DNA from: Rehmannia glutinosa
Lineage: Eukaryota; Streptophyta; Magnoliopsida; Lamiales; Orobanchaceae
Direction: 5' to 3'
Length of the DNA stretch: 64,000 nt
Assembly (NCBI GenBank): GCA_016081115.2
Contig: JABTTQ020001774.1
Location: 620,001-684,000, forward strand
The notes under the pieces are model-generated. The model was given only the letters and a program-made list of their open reading frames with translations, ran no database searches and had not been told where the DNA came from. Position numbers and translations under genes: made by a program. The stretch's first letter is position 1. The number at the start of each line of letters is the position of its first letter. Of this stretch, positions 38,111-49,843 are shown piece by piece.

Positions 38111-38988
38111 ACAAGGAACTAAAAAGAGCTCTCAGCCGTCAAGGAGTTAGAGAGAGAAGCTCTCAACTGGGCGAAAAAACCTCCCTAAGTGCTCCTTCCT
38201 CTGCTGATCGATTTCTTCCTTATTTTCTTAGATTTCTTGCTGAATCTTCCATTCTGCTCACAGATCTGCTGTGTATATCAACTTTGCACCGATTATTTTC
38301 TTTGTTTTCACAGATCTGGACCTGCAAAAAACCCATTTCACTGTAGCTTTTTGCTGGATTTTTCGAATTTTGCTTTGGGACTTCGAATTTTTGGTTGGGT
38401 GTTCGCAGATCTGCTTACCCAACATCCTTAGAGGATGGGTAAGTCAAGAACGAAAGCAAACAAGGCAAAAATCCAGCTAATTTTGGATGAATCTGAAAAA
38501 GCTGTTGCTGCTACAGTAGGTAAGACTGTAGAAATTTCTGATAAATCTGATAAATTTGCAGCTACCAAGGGAAAAGATGTTGTTGATCCCCTAAGTGATG
38601 CAAGTTCACCTGGGGAAAACTATGGTTCTTCCTCCTATGAGTCTGATGAGGAATCTGAGGAAGAATCCCGAAAATTCAAGGTGGGTGTGAGTTATGCTGC
38701 ACACCAAGTGTTTGTTGAAATTCCTAAACCAGTGGCAGGCTTAGGAACTGAGCAAACAACTAAGTCTCCCACCCAAGCTCCATGGGCTTCGTTGTTTGCT
38801 GGCAACCGTAAGCCAGAGGCTGGCCACCAGCTGTAAATGGCATGTATTAGCCATCAAGTTGTACTAGCCTTTTAGGGACATTTAGCCCCATTGTGTTATA
38901 ATTATCTGGGCTTGCCCAGAATATTTTGTACATTTGCGATGATATATATTATTCACATTTCATCCAAAAAAAAAAACAAGGAACTAAA
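38111..38988 (+). mobile_element. Short LINE-derived retroposon with poly(A) and 13-bp TSD
   Basis: The insert (38124-38976) is flanked by the direct repeat ACAAGGAACTAAA at 38111-38123 and 38976-38988, and ends in an 11-base poly(A) run at 38966-38976. This is the signature of LINE-mediated target-primed reverse transcription. It contains a 5' leader, one 133-codon frame and a 3' tail of about 140 bases. No reverse transcriptase is present, so it must move with help from an autonomous LINE. Confidence 0.85.
38435..38836 (+). CDS. 133-aa ORF of the retroposon, LINE ORF1-like N-terminus
   Basis: An uninterrupted frame starting MGKSRTKANKAKIQLILDES, with a basic N-terminus, an acidic Ser/Glu patch (residues about 60-80, YESDEESEEESRKF) and the end PWASLFAGNRKPEAGHQL. 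The phrase 'PWASLFAGNR' resembles the opening of plant LINE ORF1 proteins that precede a DUF4283 domain; that link is from family memory, not a search. The stop comes where such a domain would begin, which suggests internal deletion of an ORF1. Whether it is translated is unknown. Confidence 0.5.
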   Translation: MGKSRTKANKAKIQLILDESEKAVAATVGKTVEISDKSDKFAATKGKDVVDPLSDASSPGENYGSSSYESDEESEEESRKFKVGVSYAAHQVFVEIPKPVAGLGTEQTTKSPTQAPWASLFAGNRKPEAGHQL

Positions 38989-39106
38989 TCTGGAATTCTT
39001 CAGGTCATTTTTGTTGTTGGGCTAAATAAATTTAACAAAATAAGAAACTCAGAGAGGCCCATTTAGGCTTGTCCGCATCGTAATCAGTAGTAAGTGTATA
39101 AAGAAT
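38989..39106. other. Short spacer
   Basis: Nothing recognised between the retroposon and the hAT-like element. Confidence 0.5.
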
Positions 39107-39804
39107 TAGGGGTGGCCACGATTCCGAAACCATCAGTTCCGATTTCAAAATTGCCGGTTCCGGTTATTCTAAAATGAGGAACTGGAACCGGAGCTCACAA
39201 TTTCGGTTCCAAAATCACAACCGACGATTCTAGTTCCAAACAGTAGCCCTTTTTTTTCTCTTTCGCTAACTATTTGAATTTTTTTTTGGTAAACGATTTT
39301 TCAGTTTTAGTTAAAATAAAAAAAGAAAAGCAAAAATAGAAAAAGAATTGGACTTAATATTCATAATAATATTAGATTTTAGGCTTTATATTAATAATAA
39401 TATTATGCTCCTTACATATCCTTTTAGGGTATAGAAGAATCAAAATTCATGTTTACAACATCGGTTTAAAACGTGTCTCATGCAATTGCGAATATAAAAT
39501 ATCATAATAAATATTTAATATTTCTTCTAGCATATTTTTATCGTATAAAATAAAAATGGTTGATTTTAACTGCCGGTTCCACCCCCATTCGATTGATGGT
39601 TCGAAGCGATGGTTAAAACCGCCGGTTCCACCCCCATTCCATTGATGGTTTAAAGCAACGGTTAAAACCGCCGGTTCTACAATTTTTTAGAATAAGAAAC
39701 CGAAACCCGCCTACACGGTTCTGGTCCGATTTTGGAACCGAGTTCCAATCAATAACCATGGTTTCGGTTTGGAACCCGATTTTGATTTCATTTGGTCACC
39801 CCTA
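39107..39804. mobile_element. Nonautonomous hAT-like TIR element
   Basis: Ends are TAGGGGTGGCCA (39107) and TGGTCACCCCTA (to 39804), imperfect inverted repeats typical of a common plant hAT-like group with CCGGTTCC-rich interiors. The interior has a 49-bp tandem repeat (gccggttccacccccatt...) at 39572, 39621 and partly 39670. No transposase frame is present. Flanks share TATAAA but no exact 8-bp duplication. Confidence 0.65.
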
Positions 39805-40951
39805 TATAAAACCCAGGGTTGCCTAGTGCTAGGGAATACTAGGCAGGGAATTAGGATATCTTTTATGATAACTTTAATATATTTACATGAATGTTCGAAT
39901 CCCCCCTCCCCCTTAATACATTAATACAATAATGAATTGAATAAATTGAGAAAGTATTCACTTAACTTTCAGTACTAGCATCAATTATTATATATTAAAT
40001 TAAAATAACAAATAAATAATTGCATACCAAATATTTATTATTAAATCACCTCATAACTTATGGTTAGCAAAGAAAGAAAAAAAACTCATGGTTAACAAAA
40101 TAGTGCTCATAAATTTCATTACAATGCAGGCCATCATGACTTAGATGAGATCTTTTGTTCCAAAATGATGTTTCAATTCTTATTCTACTATAGAATGATT
40201 GTCACGTATATAAAAACTAGCATATTAATTTTGAAGAATAAATCGAGTTAAAGTGAGTTTTTATATGGTAATTTTTATATACTTGACAATCATCCATGCC
40301 GTGAAATAGGAGATGAAACTCACAGGAATAGAAGATTCACCCGACAATAGACACGTTCTTTCTACTCTTGCCAAGGATGCAATTAATCTCTTACACATTT
40401 ACAGTCATGATTGCAATGCGTGCATTTGAATTTCAAATATCAACAATTATACTCAAGTCAAACGAAAATAAAGCTTGAGATGACAATGAATTATAATTAC
40501 TCTAAAGAAATTGGTGCGGACAGAGTTTGCAAATTAGCAAGATAACAATAAGAAACACTCAACAAAAGATATTAATTCATATAAATTATAAATAATATAG
40601 GTACAAAAATTAATTTCTTATTCATAAATATTAATATTGTTGTCTAGGGTGTTATTGGTCTCATCGTGTCATGTTCGTGTTTCGCAGTATCGTATTTCAT
40701 CTTATCAGATCATAAATATAACAATAAGTGCAATTTTAACAAATTAACAATTTCGTGCTTTCGTCTTGTGTCGTGCATTAACATATAATTTCTCTCTGTA
40801 TTCGTGTTTGTAGTCATGTCATGCTATCCATCATGATCTGCGTGTTTGTTGAGCATGGTTTAATAAGAGGAAACCCAAAAAATAATATTAGTATAGCTCA
40901 AAAGCCCAATAGCTAGATCATTTCAACTGGCTCATATGCCTAAATAGTTCT
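39805..40951. other. AT-rich spacer
   Basis: No gene is recognised. The part at 40650-40870 is rich in 'gtgtcatgttcgtg'-type phrases and may be another decayed MITE; I could not find its ends. Confidence 0.4.
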
Positions 40952-41363
40952 GTTCAAAACGGGCTGGTGCGGCGGGTTAGCCCACGGGCCAGAAAAGCCC
41001 GCCAATTGGCGGGGCAAGCCAGCCCGCTGTTATGGCGGGCCAGTAATATGCTGACACAACCTCACTCGCCGCGGGCGGGCCGGCCCACCCAAAAAAAATA
41101 AAAAAATATATTATTAATTTTAATGAAATAAATATAATAATGGATGACAAATACATATTTTAAAAAAAATATTATATACACTTTTATAAGAGATAAAAAT
41201 ATAAAATATCAATTATATTATTTTTTTCTTCTATTTCATCTTATTTCTTCTTCTTTTTTTTTCTTTTTTGTTTCTGGCGGACCACTAAACACTTAACTCA
41301 TCCTCCTACCTTAGGCTAGGCGGGGCGGGACGGACGGACCCAAGTGTCTCGCCCGTTTTGGAC
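40952..41363. mobile_element. GC-rich MITE-like TIR element
   Basis: The ends GTTCAAAACGGGC (40952-40964) and GCCCGTTTTGGAC (41351-41363) form 13-bp inverted repeats with one mismatch. Next to them are GC-rich subterminal blocks (gcgggccggcccaccc; ggcggggcgggacgg) around an AT-rich middle. No frame is present. No clear target duplication is seen. Confidence 0.5.
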
Positions 41364-42276
41364 AAACTCTAAGTTCGAACTCCACCCAATTGCGGATAAT
41401 CACCATTCTTTAAGAATTATAAATACTTTTGTTCTACGTCGTCATTGGTCTTTGATTTCTCTCTTGATTTCTAATTTGAAATGGTTAGAATTTTCATCAG
41501 GATTAAAATTGTAACTCATTCAAAAACTCAATATTTGCTAATCAAAAGAAGTTTGTTGTCTCAATATGAAAAGTTCATTAGACATTAAGCAACAATGACC
41601 ATTGTTGGTGGAGAAGTAAGGTTATAGTAATCACTCTTAATTTGGTAAATCTGATCCTAAATTATATCAATTAGACTTTAAGAAACATAGATACTTAACA
41701 ATTTATTAGCTGGCCTCTTAACTAATTATTACAGCTTTTTAAAAACAAAAAAATGTGCTGCCATTTAGTGGAGAACCCCACTGGAAAGTTGCTCTAGGTC
41801 TTAAATTTAGGCTTTTTGATTATTAAAATCAAATAATGCTGGGGAAAAAGATGAAAACAAAATACTGAAAAAGATGTTCAATAGTATTCCTTTCTTCTAA
41901 ACCTAACGAGGTAACTGCTTTATCATTTATCAACCAACTGTTAATTCGGTAATTTAGAAGAAACGACGTTATTGTTATTCAATTCCTCTTTTTTTTTTTT
42001 TATAAATAATAATTCCCATTTCGATTTCAAACTCGTAATCGGACCCAGTTATTTTGAATAAAGAAAGGGAATCATAAGACAAAACCTCACTAGACGTGTC
42101 TTTGTATCGGCCGGGTGGCATCTGGTTCAAGAAGTGGGTAAGTGAAAAAAAAGAACACTGTTTTCTTTATTCTTTTTTTTTTCCCAACAAAACCTTTATG
42201 GGTAGCGTTTTTTCAGAGTACTGATTGAATATGAGATGGGTTTGTGGTGATTGAGTGTAAGATCCAAGAGGAAGGA
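41364..42276 (+). promoter_or_regulatory. Upstream region and 5' UTR of the membrane-protein gene
   Basis: This is the noncoding interval between the MITE-like element and the ATG. A pyrimidine-rich stretch at 42160-42185 and the final leader (gatccaagaggaagga) precede the start codon. I cannot place a TATA box with confidence. Confidence 0.4.
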
Positions 42277-45200
42277 ATGGAACCCCCAAGGGGGTTGTGG
42301 TCTTCTTTGTGGAGCTTCATCCGTTTCTTGCCTTTCTTCATTGGCCTTCTCATTCTTGGCTTCATTAAAGGTTTGTAGTATTTATTATCTACTGTTTATC
42401 TTCTATTTTGTTGTTTATTGTTAATCTTTTTCCCTGTAATATATTTTTTCTTTTTTTATAATAATTTCCTCTCAGGTATGTCGTGTGCTCTGTCATAGAT
42501 TTAGATTTTTGTCTTGGTCGCCCAACTGGTAATCAATAAATGGCATGTATGTGCTTTATTGTTTTTATCAGATTCAATGGTGATTTTTATGTTTGGATAA
42601 GGTGAAATTCTTAAGGAGTAAAATTTCTTTAAGAGATGCTTTAAATGACAAATGTTTGACAGAATCTGAGTTTTTTATTTTTTTATTTTCAATAATGGAA
42701 ATGTAGTTGTTCACATTATTTTATTCTTTAGATAGTCTTCAGGTTTTATTCTCTGATTGAGAGATGTGGATTTTTCATTGAATAAAATGTGGGAATTTTC
42801 TACTTTCATTCCAAGTGGAAATATATGGAAACTTTAACTAGGTTGGTTCTATTTATAGTTCAAGAAAAGATGTTGCGACAATGTCTGCATAAATTTCAGT
42901 AACCATGTGCTTTGTTTATATTGTTCATCCCTATTATTGTGTGTTAACATATGGTAACAGATGTATTGCTAAATAATTGATAGTTTTAATAAACCTTTTG
43001 CCATTTGTTGTTTCAGGTATCATTATGTTCCCAGTGATATTTCTCATAATAACCATCGGAGTCTCTGGCATAATACTTGGTCTTTGGCCTATTCACTGTT
43101 TTTATACTTATTATTGCATTTTAAGGTATGTTCTTAAGTTTTTGGACTTATTTACTCACTTCATCACATTTAGCAATCGTCCTGAAATCAGCAATCTTGT
43201 AATGGCAGCACAAAACAATTTGGTCCGGCCTTGAAGCTCATACTTTGCATTTGTTTTCCGTCATCTTAATATCATGGCCGCCTATTGGAATAGCCTGTAG
43301 CGTTTTAGGTGGGGCAGCATATGGTCTGCTTGCGCCAATGTTTGCCACTTTTCAGGCAGTTGAGGAAAGGAAGACGAACAAATTTTATCACTGTATTTGT
43401 GTATGTAAAATCTTGCCAAGTCTAAGCTTATCGTATTTTCTTTATTTTTGTGACTTGAATTACAGATTTTGTTTCATGTGCTTACAGGATGGAATTTGGA
43501 GCACTGTCAAATCAAGTTTCACGATCATTAGGGATTTTTTGGATGTTTGTTTCTTTTCTTACTTCTCAATTATGGATGATCTACGGCGTCAAGGGCCTCC
43601 AGAGGGAAAATACTATGAGATTAGGTTTGTTTGTCTTTCTGCATTTAAAATTGTCCTTTGGAGTTTCATGGTTTATTGACATGTTAGAATACTCATGTCA
43701 TTATTTGGATTTGAAGTTCTTGTATCAAAAGAATTAGTTATTAGGACAATGAAGTCCTGATTGATTGACAAGTTTAACGACTCGTATTAATTGGATTTGA
43801 AGTTCTTGTATCGAAAAAAAAAATGATATTAGGACACCGTAATATGCCCTCCATTGAATAGACCATTTCACTTCCATTGTAGAGGTTCGTCTTCTGATAA
43901 ATGTTCCTTTTCTGTTCGTGCGTTATTATTTAGTTATACTTGTTCATCGCGCCTACTGTTCTGCAAAATTCTATTCAGCGTAGCACACAACTGCTGTGCA
44001 GACTACAGACCCAATTCTATCAGTGTATATTTTACGGTTATTTAAACCGATACTATATCAAGCGTTGACTCCAGTAATTACCCAGTCGTGCTTATTGATG
44101 CTTATATCATATCGTTAATACTCAACCCTGTTGCTGCAGTAATTTGTTCTGTTGTGATGAACTAAATCTAGTTCTTTTGCTTCACTCTGGTATTAAACTA
44201 TATTCACGCTTTCAGCTGAATCTTCCCCCCCTTCCACATGAAGGTTTATTATATTTTTATAAGTTCTGACAAAGTTGATTGTCTTTCAACTTCTTTTAGT
44301 ATTATAGTATATTGTATGTTTTGCTTCTAAGAGTCTTGGAATATTTAGCTAAAACACAATTCTATTTCATGTTCTTGCAGTTTATTTGCATTAAAGAGTA
44401 GCGTGGTTGAATTTCTTGTATATTCTAACTGCTATTGAAAATTTAACTCACATTAAGCAGTTTACTTACTTGCCTCAAAATTGGTCTTAAAGCAAGAAAG
44501 AGAAAATAACAATAACCTGATGCTGAAAACAGAATCCTCTTAGTTTGCTCTTGAAAATGGTGATTGTTCTGGTAATGTATCTCACGTCAACAAATTCATG
44601 CTCTGTGTCGCAGATTGTTGTATGTTCCCCTAGCTCTTATAGGCGGAATACTGGGCTCAATGATTGATCTGCCAGTGATCTCAGTTATCGCCATGTGTAA
44701 GAGCCCTTACATGCTTTTCAAGGGTTGGCATCGCTTGTTTCACGATTGCATAGGACGTGAAGGGCCGTTCTTGGAGACAATATGTGTGCCATTTGCCGGT
44801 CTCGCAATTTTACTCTGGCCGTTGGCTGTTGTAGGGGCGGTGTTGGGCTCCATGGTATCAAGTATCTTCTTGGGTGCTTATGCGGCAGTTATAGTGTATC
44901 AGGTTGAATTTCCTTTTGCTTACCTCTTGAATTCCCCTCCCCTGACAACAATCTTAGAATAGGAAAAATTGATGAAAGGGATAATTACAAATACTACCCC
45001 CTGGGGTTTAGATAGTTACAAAAAAGCCTAGTTTTCTTTCATAATTACAAATACTACCCCCTTGACGTAAGTTTTTATTTTTACAAAAACAAATACAAAC
45101 TTCAAGGGGGTATTTGTAATTTTAAAAGATAACTGGTTTTTTTTTTCTTTTCTAATTTGGCTAAATGGCATGGGTGGTTTTATTCCTTAATGAAATCGAA

Positions 45201-45457
45201 AGGAAAAATTGTCTGGTAAATTTCCATGTTTTATTTGTTTACCTTTAGCTTTAGTATGAGTATCACAAAAACACTCTCAATGTTGGTTGTGATTGCAGGA
45301 GAGTTCTTTTTGGTTTGGACTTTGTTATGTTGTTGCGTCGTTGTCTATTTATGATGAATACAGCAATGATATTCTTGACATGCCTGAAGGATCCTGTTTC
45401 CCGAGGTTCGAACTTCTCTATCTACACATCCTTAACACACAAAAACACAGACATACT

Positions 45458-45501
<44 letters not shown>

Positions 45502-47272
45502 TGTGTGTGTGTGTGCGCTAATTTTTAATTTCTAAAATCGAATATAAAATGAGAGACTAATTTGGCAATTTTTTTTTCTTATTTGTGGATTTCCTACAGA
45601 CCGCGCTATACAAAGAAGACTCCATCACGGACTACCTCTCTTTCTGCTTCTTTCTCAAGGCCCAGCTCTTTCAAAAATCCACCTTCGCGTACGAGTTCTA
45701 TAAATGCACCTATGCTTGAGTTGAAGCCCCTAGAGGTATATTTTTTTGGTCTTCTGCTGTACAGTGGTGGAACATACCAACTTTTATTTGATTAAGAGGG
45801 GTTATTACAAAAAATACGCTTGAAGTTCAGTCTAATTACAAAAAAACTCAATTATCTTTTACAATTACCCCTTTGATATTTGTTATGTAAATACAAACCT
45901 CAAGGAAGTGTGTATTTGTAATTTTGAATGATAATTGGATCTTTTTGCAATTAGGTTAAATTTCAAGATTAGTTTTTCTAATTTACCTTTTATCATAATA
46001 TTGGTGTTAATTTCCTGGGGTGCATTTATTTTCTAGTTGACCAATGCCTTATCGCTGAAGTTTGTGAAGTATGGAATTATTACCAAATAACTAACATCTG
46101 GTCTTGTATTGGTGCTTCTGGTCTCGAACACAATCTGCGTAGTTAGCTGATGCCTTGTTCAAGGAGTGTCAGCATTACGGTGAAGCTATGGTTTTGGAAG
46201 GGTTAATAACCCTACAAGATATTGAAGATGCCAAGATTAATAAAGACTGTGGTGGAGTGATAAGCATTGGTTTACCTGCTTATAGCCTTCTTCAGGCACT
46301 TTTACGTTCAGCAAAAGCCGATTCTAATGGCATATTGCTAAGTAAGTTAATGTGTGTTTTGTTATTGATTATTTTGTTTTTGAAGTTGAGATGCTGTCAA
46401 GAAAATGAGTTATATGAGTTTGTTGTCTTGTGCTTGATGTAGGTGACAATGTTACTGAAATAACTTCCTCGAATAGGCCAAAAGATACGTTCTTTGATTG
46501 GTTTCTTAATCCACTCTTGATCATTAAAGATCAGATTAAAGCTGATAATCTTTCTGAGTCGGAGGAGGATTATCTTGGCAAGTTAGTTTTATTGAGTGGT
46601 GATCCTACAAGATTGAAAACTTCAAATATTGGTCCAGTGCCTGAATCTGAGCTTAGACAAGCCGAACTTACTGCATTAGCTCGAAGGTAAAGATGACAAT
46701 TTGTCTATTCAAATTCTATAAATTGTAGGGATAATTACAAAAATTATTCCTGAAGTTTAGCGTACTTACAAAAATAAGAACTCTAGCCATCTTTTAAAAT
46801 TACATATACCCCCTTGAAGGTGCAATTTGTAAAAGAGAAACAAATATCGTATTCGTACTTGTAATTTTAGAAGATAACCGGGGTTTTATAATTAGGTTAA
46901 ACCTCAGGGGTTATTTTGTAATTTTCCCTATTTATAAAAGATGAGTACAATGACTCTGTTATTGTGTTGGTTCTGATTTTTAACTCTACCGCTTTTATTT
47001 CATAAAGACTACGAGGGATCACTAAATCCATATCAAGATATCCAACTTTCAGACGTCGATTTGATAGTAGTATAAAATACATTCTTGAAGAGCTTGCTAA
47101 GAAGAATGGTGGTAGCAGAAAATCTGTCGGCACTGGTCCTCAGACTGTGCCGAGATCAAGAAGTATGTTGGACCGGCTTTTTAGCCAGAAATCTTTTAAA
47201 GGCAGAACGAACGGTCATGGTTCTGATCAAGAGACTCAGACAGTATTTGAAGGAGACATCGAAATTCGATAA
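42277..47272 (+). CDS. At3g27390-like multi-pass membrane protein, ten exons, frameshift in exon 3
   Basis: Exons: 42277-42370, 43017-43125, 43209-43400, 43488-43624, 44614-44902, 45299-45405, 45600-45735, 46143-46341, 46443-46686, 47008-47272, all with GT/AG introns and matching phases. The product starts MEPPRGLWSSLWSFIRFLPF and ends FEGDIEIR, about 590 residues, close to the Arabidopsis family member as I remember it. Hydrophobic spans: exon 1 (FLPFFIGLLILGFI), exon 2 (VIFLIITIGVSGIILGLW), exon 3 and two or three in exon 5 (ALIGGILGSMIDLPVISV; VPFAGLAILLWPLAVVGAVL). Exons 7-10 form a polar Ser/Arg-rich tail containing NRPKDTFFDWFLNPLLIIKD. Function is unknown even in Arabidopsis. The spliced sum is 1772 bases; one base is missing near 43254-43257, after LKLILCICF, so the frame meets a stop at 43267 unless this is a sequencing error. 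Confidence 0.9.
44978..45134. repeat. MITE-like repeat in intron 5
   Basis: 'GGGATAATTACAAATACTA' followed by CCCCC, with an inverted 'GGGGGTATTTGTAATTTT' partner near 45105-45123. Same family as the repeats in introns 7 and 9. Confidence 0.55.
45466..45516. repeat. (TA)n/(GT)n microsatellite in intron 6
   Basis: About 32 bases of alternating TA followed by GTGTGTGTGTGTG within the intron after exon 6. Confidence 0.8.
45798..45937. repeat. MITE-like repeat in intron 7
   Basis: 'GGGGTTATTACAAAAAATAC' at the left and 'TGTGTATTTGTAATTTTGA' at the right, a diverged relative of the intron 5 and intron 9 repeats. Confidence 0.5.
46728..46928. mobile_element. MITE in intron 9 with 15-bp TIRs and TA duplication
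   Basis: The ends GGGATAATTACAAAA and TTTTGTAATTTTCCC are inverted repeats with one mismatch, flanked by TA on both sides (46726-46727, 46929-46930). This suggests a small DNA transposon that targets TA. No coding capacity. Confidence 0.65.
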
Positions 47273-47362
47273 ACAGGTTGCAGTATCAGTTCAATTCGTC
47301 GTTGTATTTTATTTAGCCATACCTCTGTAAATCTTACATAACAGAATTTGTCTTTGTAGTCC

Positions 47363-47398
<36 letters not shown>

Positions 47399-47878
47399 TA
47401 GATGGTTTTCCTTCTTTCTTAATGTTTATTTATTTTTGTAGAATATTTTTATTGTACCTCTGATTTCACAAAATCTCTGATTGGTCATGTTTAAGTTGGC
47501 ATCTCATAGGTTTCCCTCCTATCAGAATTTTGTATGCCTCAGTTTGTAATAATTTATTCAATTTTGAATATGAATCGTTCTTTCCCAACTGACTGGTTTA
47601 CATGCTTGCGTTGTTACTGTCAATCTATGTATCCATGGACAATTATTGTCTTTCTAACATAATACTTAGATGTGTTTAGCGGAGCTTATAAGCTCTTTAA
47701 AACATCTTATAAACTGTTTAAATTTGTTTGGTAAGTTTTTTAAAAAAAGATATCTTGTAAGCTTCTAAATGAGATGTTAGGAGCTTATAAGTTGTTTTTA
47801 AAAAGTTTGGGAATCTCAACTTATTTTTAAAATAATCCTTTAATTGAAGGGAAAGTTGGCAACTTGGCAATTGATGGT
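47273..47878 (+). other. 3' UTR and downstream spacer
   Basis: Contains a (TA)n run at about 47367-47394. The AT-rich text at 47520-47580 ('aataatttattcaatttt') could hold polyadenylation signals. An 'agcttataagct'-type repeat at 47695-47800 looks like a decayed MITE. No other gene is seen. Confidence 0.45.
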
Positions 47879-48093
47879 AGGCAAAAACTTGTATAAGACC
47901 GTTTTACGGATCCCATTCCGTAAGATGGATCCCCAACCCGCCCGCATAGAAAAAAAAAAAATGCATCTATAATACAAGTACTTGCACACTGGGCCGCCCG
48001 CCCGCAACCTGCCCGCTGGGCCCAACTCCAGCCCAAGTTGGGCGCGCCCCCCACCCAATGGTTGGATCCTCTTACTCAAAAAATTAAGAAATT

Positions 48094-48164
48094 TGCACCA
48101 ACTAGGAATTGAACCCGAGTCTGTACCAAAGAGAGGTGCTATTCTAGCACTGGACTAATAGTGC
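48094..48164 (-). other. tRNA-Gly-like pseudo-tRNA, left outer
   Basis: 71 bases on the minus strand, from GCACTATTAGTCCAGTGCTA to GTTCAATTCCTAGTTGGTGCA. The order matches plant tRNA-Gly (GCACCA... ...TGGTGCA acceptor, GGTTC T-loop), but the D-arm and anticodon loop are degenerate. It is more likely a tRNA-derived relic than a working tRNA. It points outward from the foldback. Confidence 0.5.
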
Positions 48165-49582
48165 TTGTTGTGCATATTTAGTATAACCATGAATATAACC
48201 ATGGATATAAAGCTTCATTATCATCCCTTCATTTTAGAAATTTAAATTCTCTGAATACCAAGTGAAACTTTATCTGAAAATAGTGATAGTTTTGAGTAAT
48301 AAATATGATACTTTTAAGGTGAACATTGATACTTTAATTTTTACATATTCAAAAAATAAGAATTTTTGATGTACTCATTCTAGTCTCATAGCTAATGTTT
48401 TTTACATTGAAAAACTGATACTTATGATGGAAATAGTGATACATTTGATATTCAATATGATACTTTTATGATGGACAATGACATTTTAAAATTTTAAATT
48501 CTCTGAATAAAAAATAATACTTTATCCGAAAATAGTGATACTTTTGAGTAACAAATATGATACTTTTAAGGTGAACATTGATACTTTAATTTTTACATAT
48601 TCAAAAAATAAGATTTTTTGATGTATTCATTCTAGTCTCATAGCTAATGTTTTTACATTGAAAATCGATACTTATCTTTGGAAATAGTGATACATTTGAT
48701 ATTAAATATGATACTTTCATGATGGACAATGACATTTTAAAATTTTAAATTCTCTAGAAAAAAAAATTGATACTTTATATTAAAATAGTGATACTTTTGA
48801 TAAGAAATATGACACTTTTAAGGTGAACATTGACACTTTAATTCTTATATATTCAAAATATAAGATTTTTTTATATTAAAATATGTGACCGTATTAAAAA
48901 AACATGATACTTTATCTCAAAAAATAGATACTTTTACTCATAAAAGTGGTACTTTTAACTCTGTCATATTTATTTTTCTTTTGTCACTGTACTGAATTCA
49001 TAAAAGTGATACTTTATCTCAAAAAATTGATACTTTTACTCATAAAAGTGGTACTTTTAACTCTGTCATATTTATTTTTCTTTTTGTCAGCATCAATTCA
49101 TACTTCGTGATTTATTTACAAAAACATGATACTTTATCTCAAAAAATGGATACTTTTACTCATAAAAGTGTTACTTTAGCTCTGTATTATTTATTTTTCC
49201 TTCGTGATTTAAAGTATCATGTTTTTTTAATATAGTCACAAATTAGAAATGAAGGAAAGAAGGAAAAATAAAAAATAAATATGATATAGTTAAAGTAACA
49301 CTTTTATAAGTAAAAGTATCCGTTTGTTGAGATAAAATATCATATTTCTTATTACAGTTACAAACTAGGAACAAAAAAAGAGGAAAAATAAAAAATAAAT
49401 ATGATTTAGTTAAAGTAACACTTTTATAAGTATTCATTTATTGAGATAATGTATCAAAATTTTTTAATAGACTTTGGTTCAGTTCTTAGCCTTTACATTT
49501 ATAGGCATTTTTCATTTTTTTTAATTAACAGGCGTATTTATGAATGAGTTTATATAAATTATTATACTAAAATTGCATAATG

Positions 49583-49655
49583 AGTACTAGTGGTGTAGTG
49601 GTTGAACACCACCTTAAGTCTATTAAGGTCGCGAGTTCAATTCTGTACTGGAGCA
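49583..49655 (+). other. tRNA-like module, left inner
   Basis: TGGTGTAGTGGTTGAACACC is A-box-like, ACCTTAAGTCTATTAAGGT is an anticodon-arm-like hairpin, and CGCGAGTTCAATTC is B-box-like. It faces the apex. Confidence 0.45.
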
Positions 49656-49770
49656 AGTTTTTTTTTAAATAAGAGGTGCCGCTGGTGGGCGACCCGCTGC
49701 CCGCGCCCCCAGCCCAACGCACACGCCCACACCCAGCCCCCAGCCACACCTCTTATTTAAAAGAAAAATT

Positions 49771-49843
49771 TGCTCCAGTGCGGATTTGAACTCGCGATCT
49801 TAATAGACTTAAGGTGGTGTTCTACCACTACACCACTAGTACT
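49771..49843 (-). other. tRNA-like module, right inner
   Basis: Minus strand: TGGTGTAGTGGTAGAACACC, then CGCGAGTTCAAATCCGCACT. The A and B boxes are closer to consensus than in the left copy. It faces the apex. Confidence 0.5.

Larger units (their letters stand above)
47879..49678 (+). repeat. Left arm of the foldback element
   Basis: Outer to inner: terminus, GC-rich block (47930-48060), tRNA-Gly-like module on the minus strand (48094-48164), GATACTTT-type repeats (48240-49450), tRNA-like module on the plus strand (49583-49655). Confidence 0.85.

Noticed and set aside
43245..43679. A separate small gene
   Set aside because: It is exons 3 and 4 of the membrane-protein gene read through the short intron 3.
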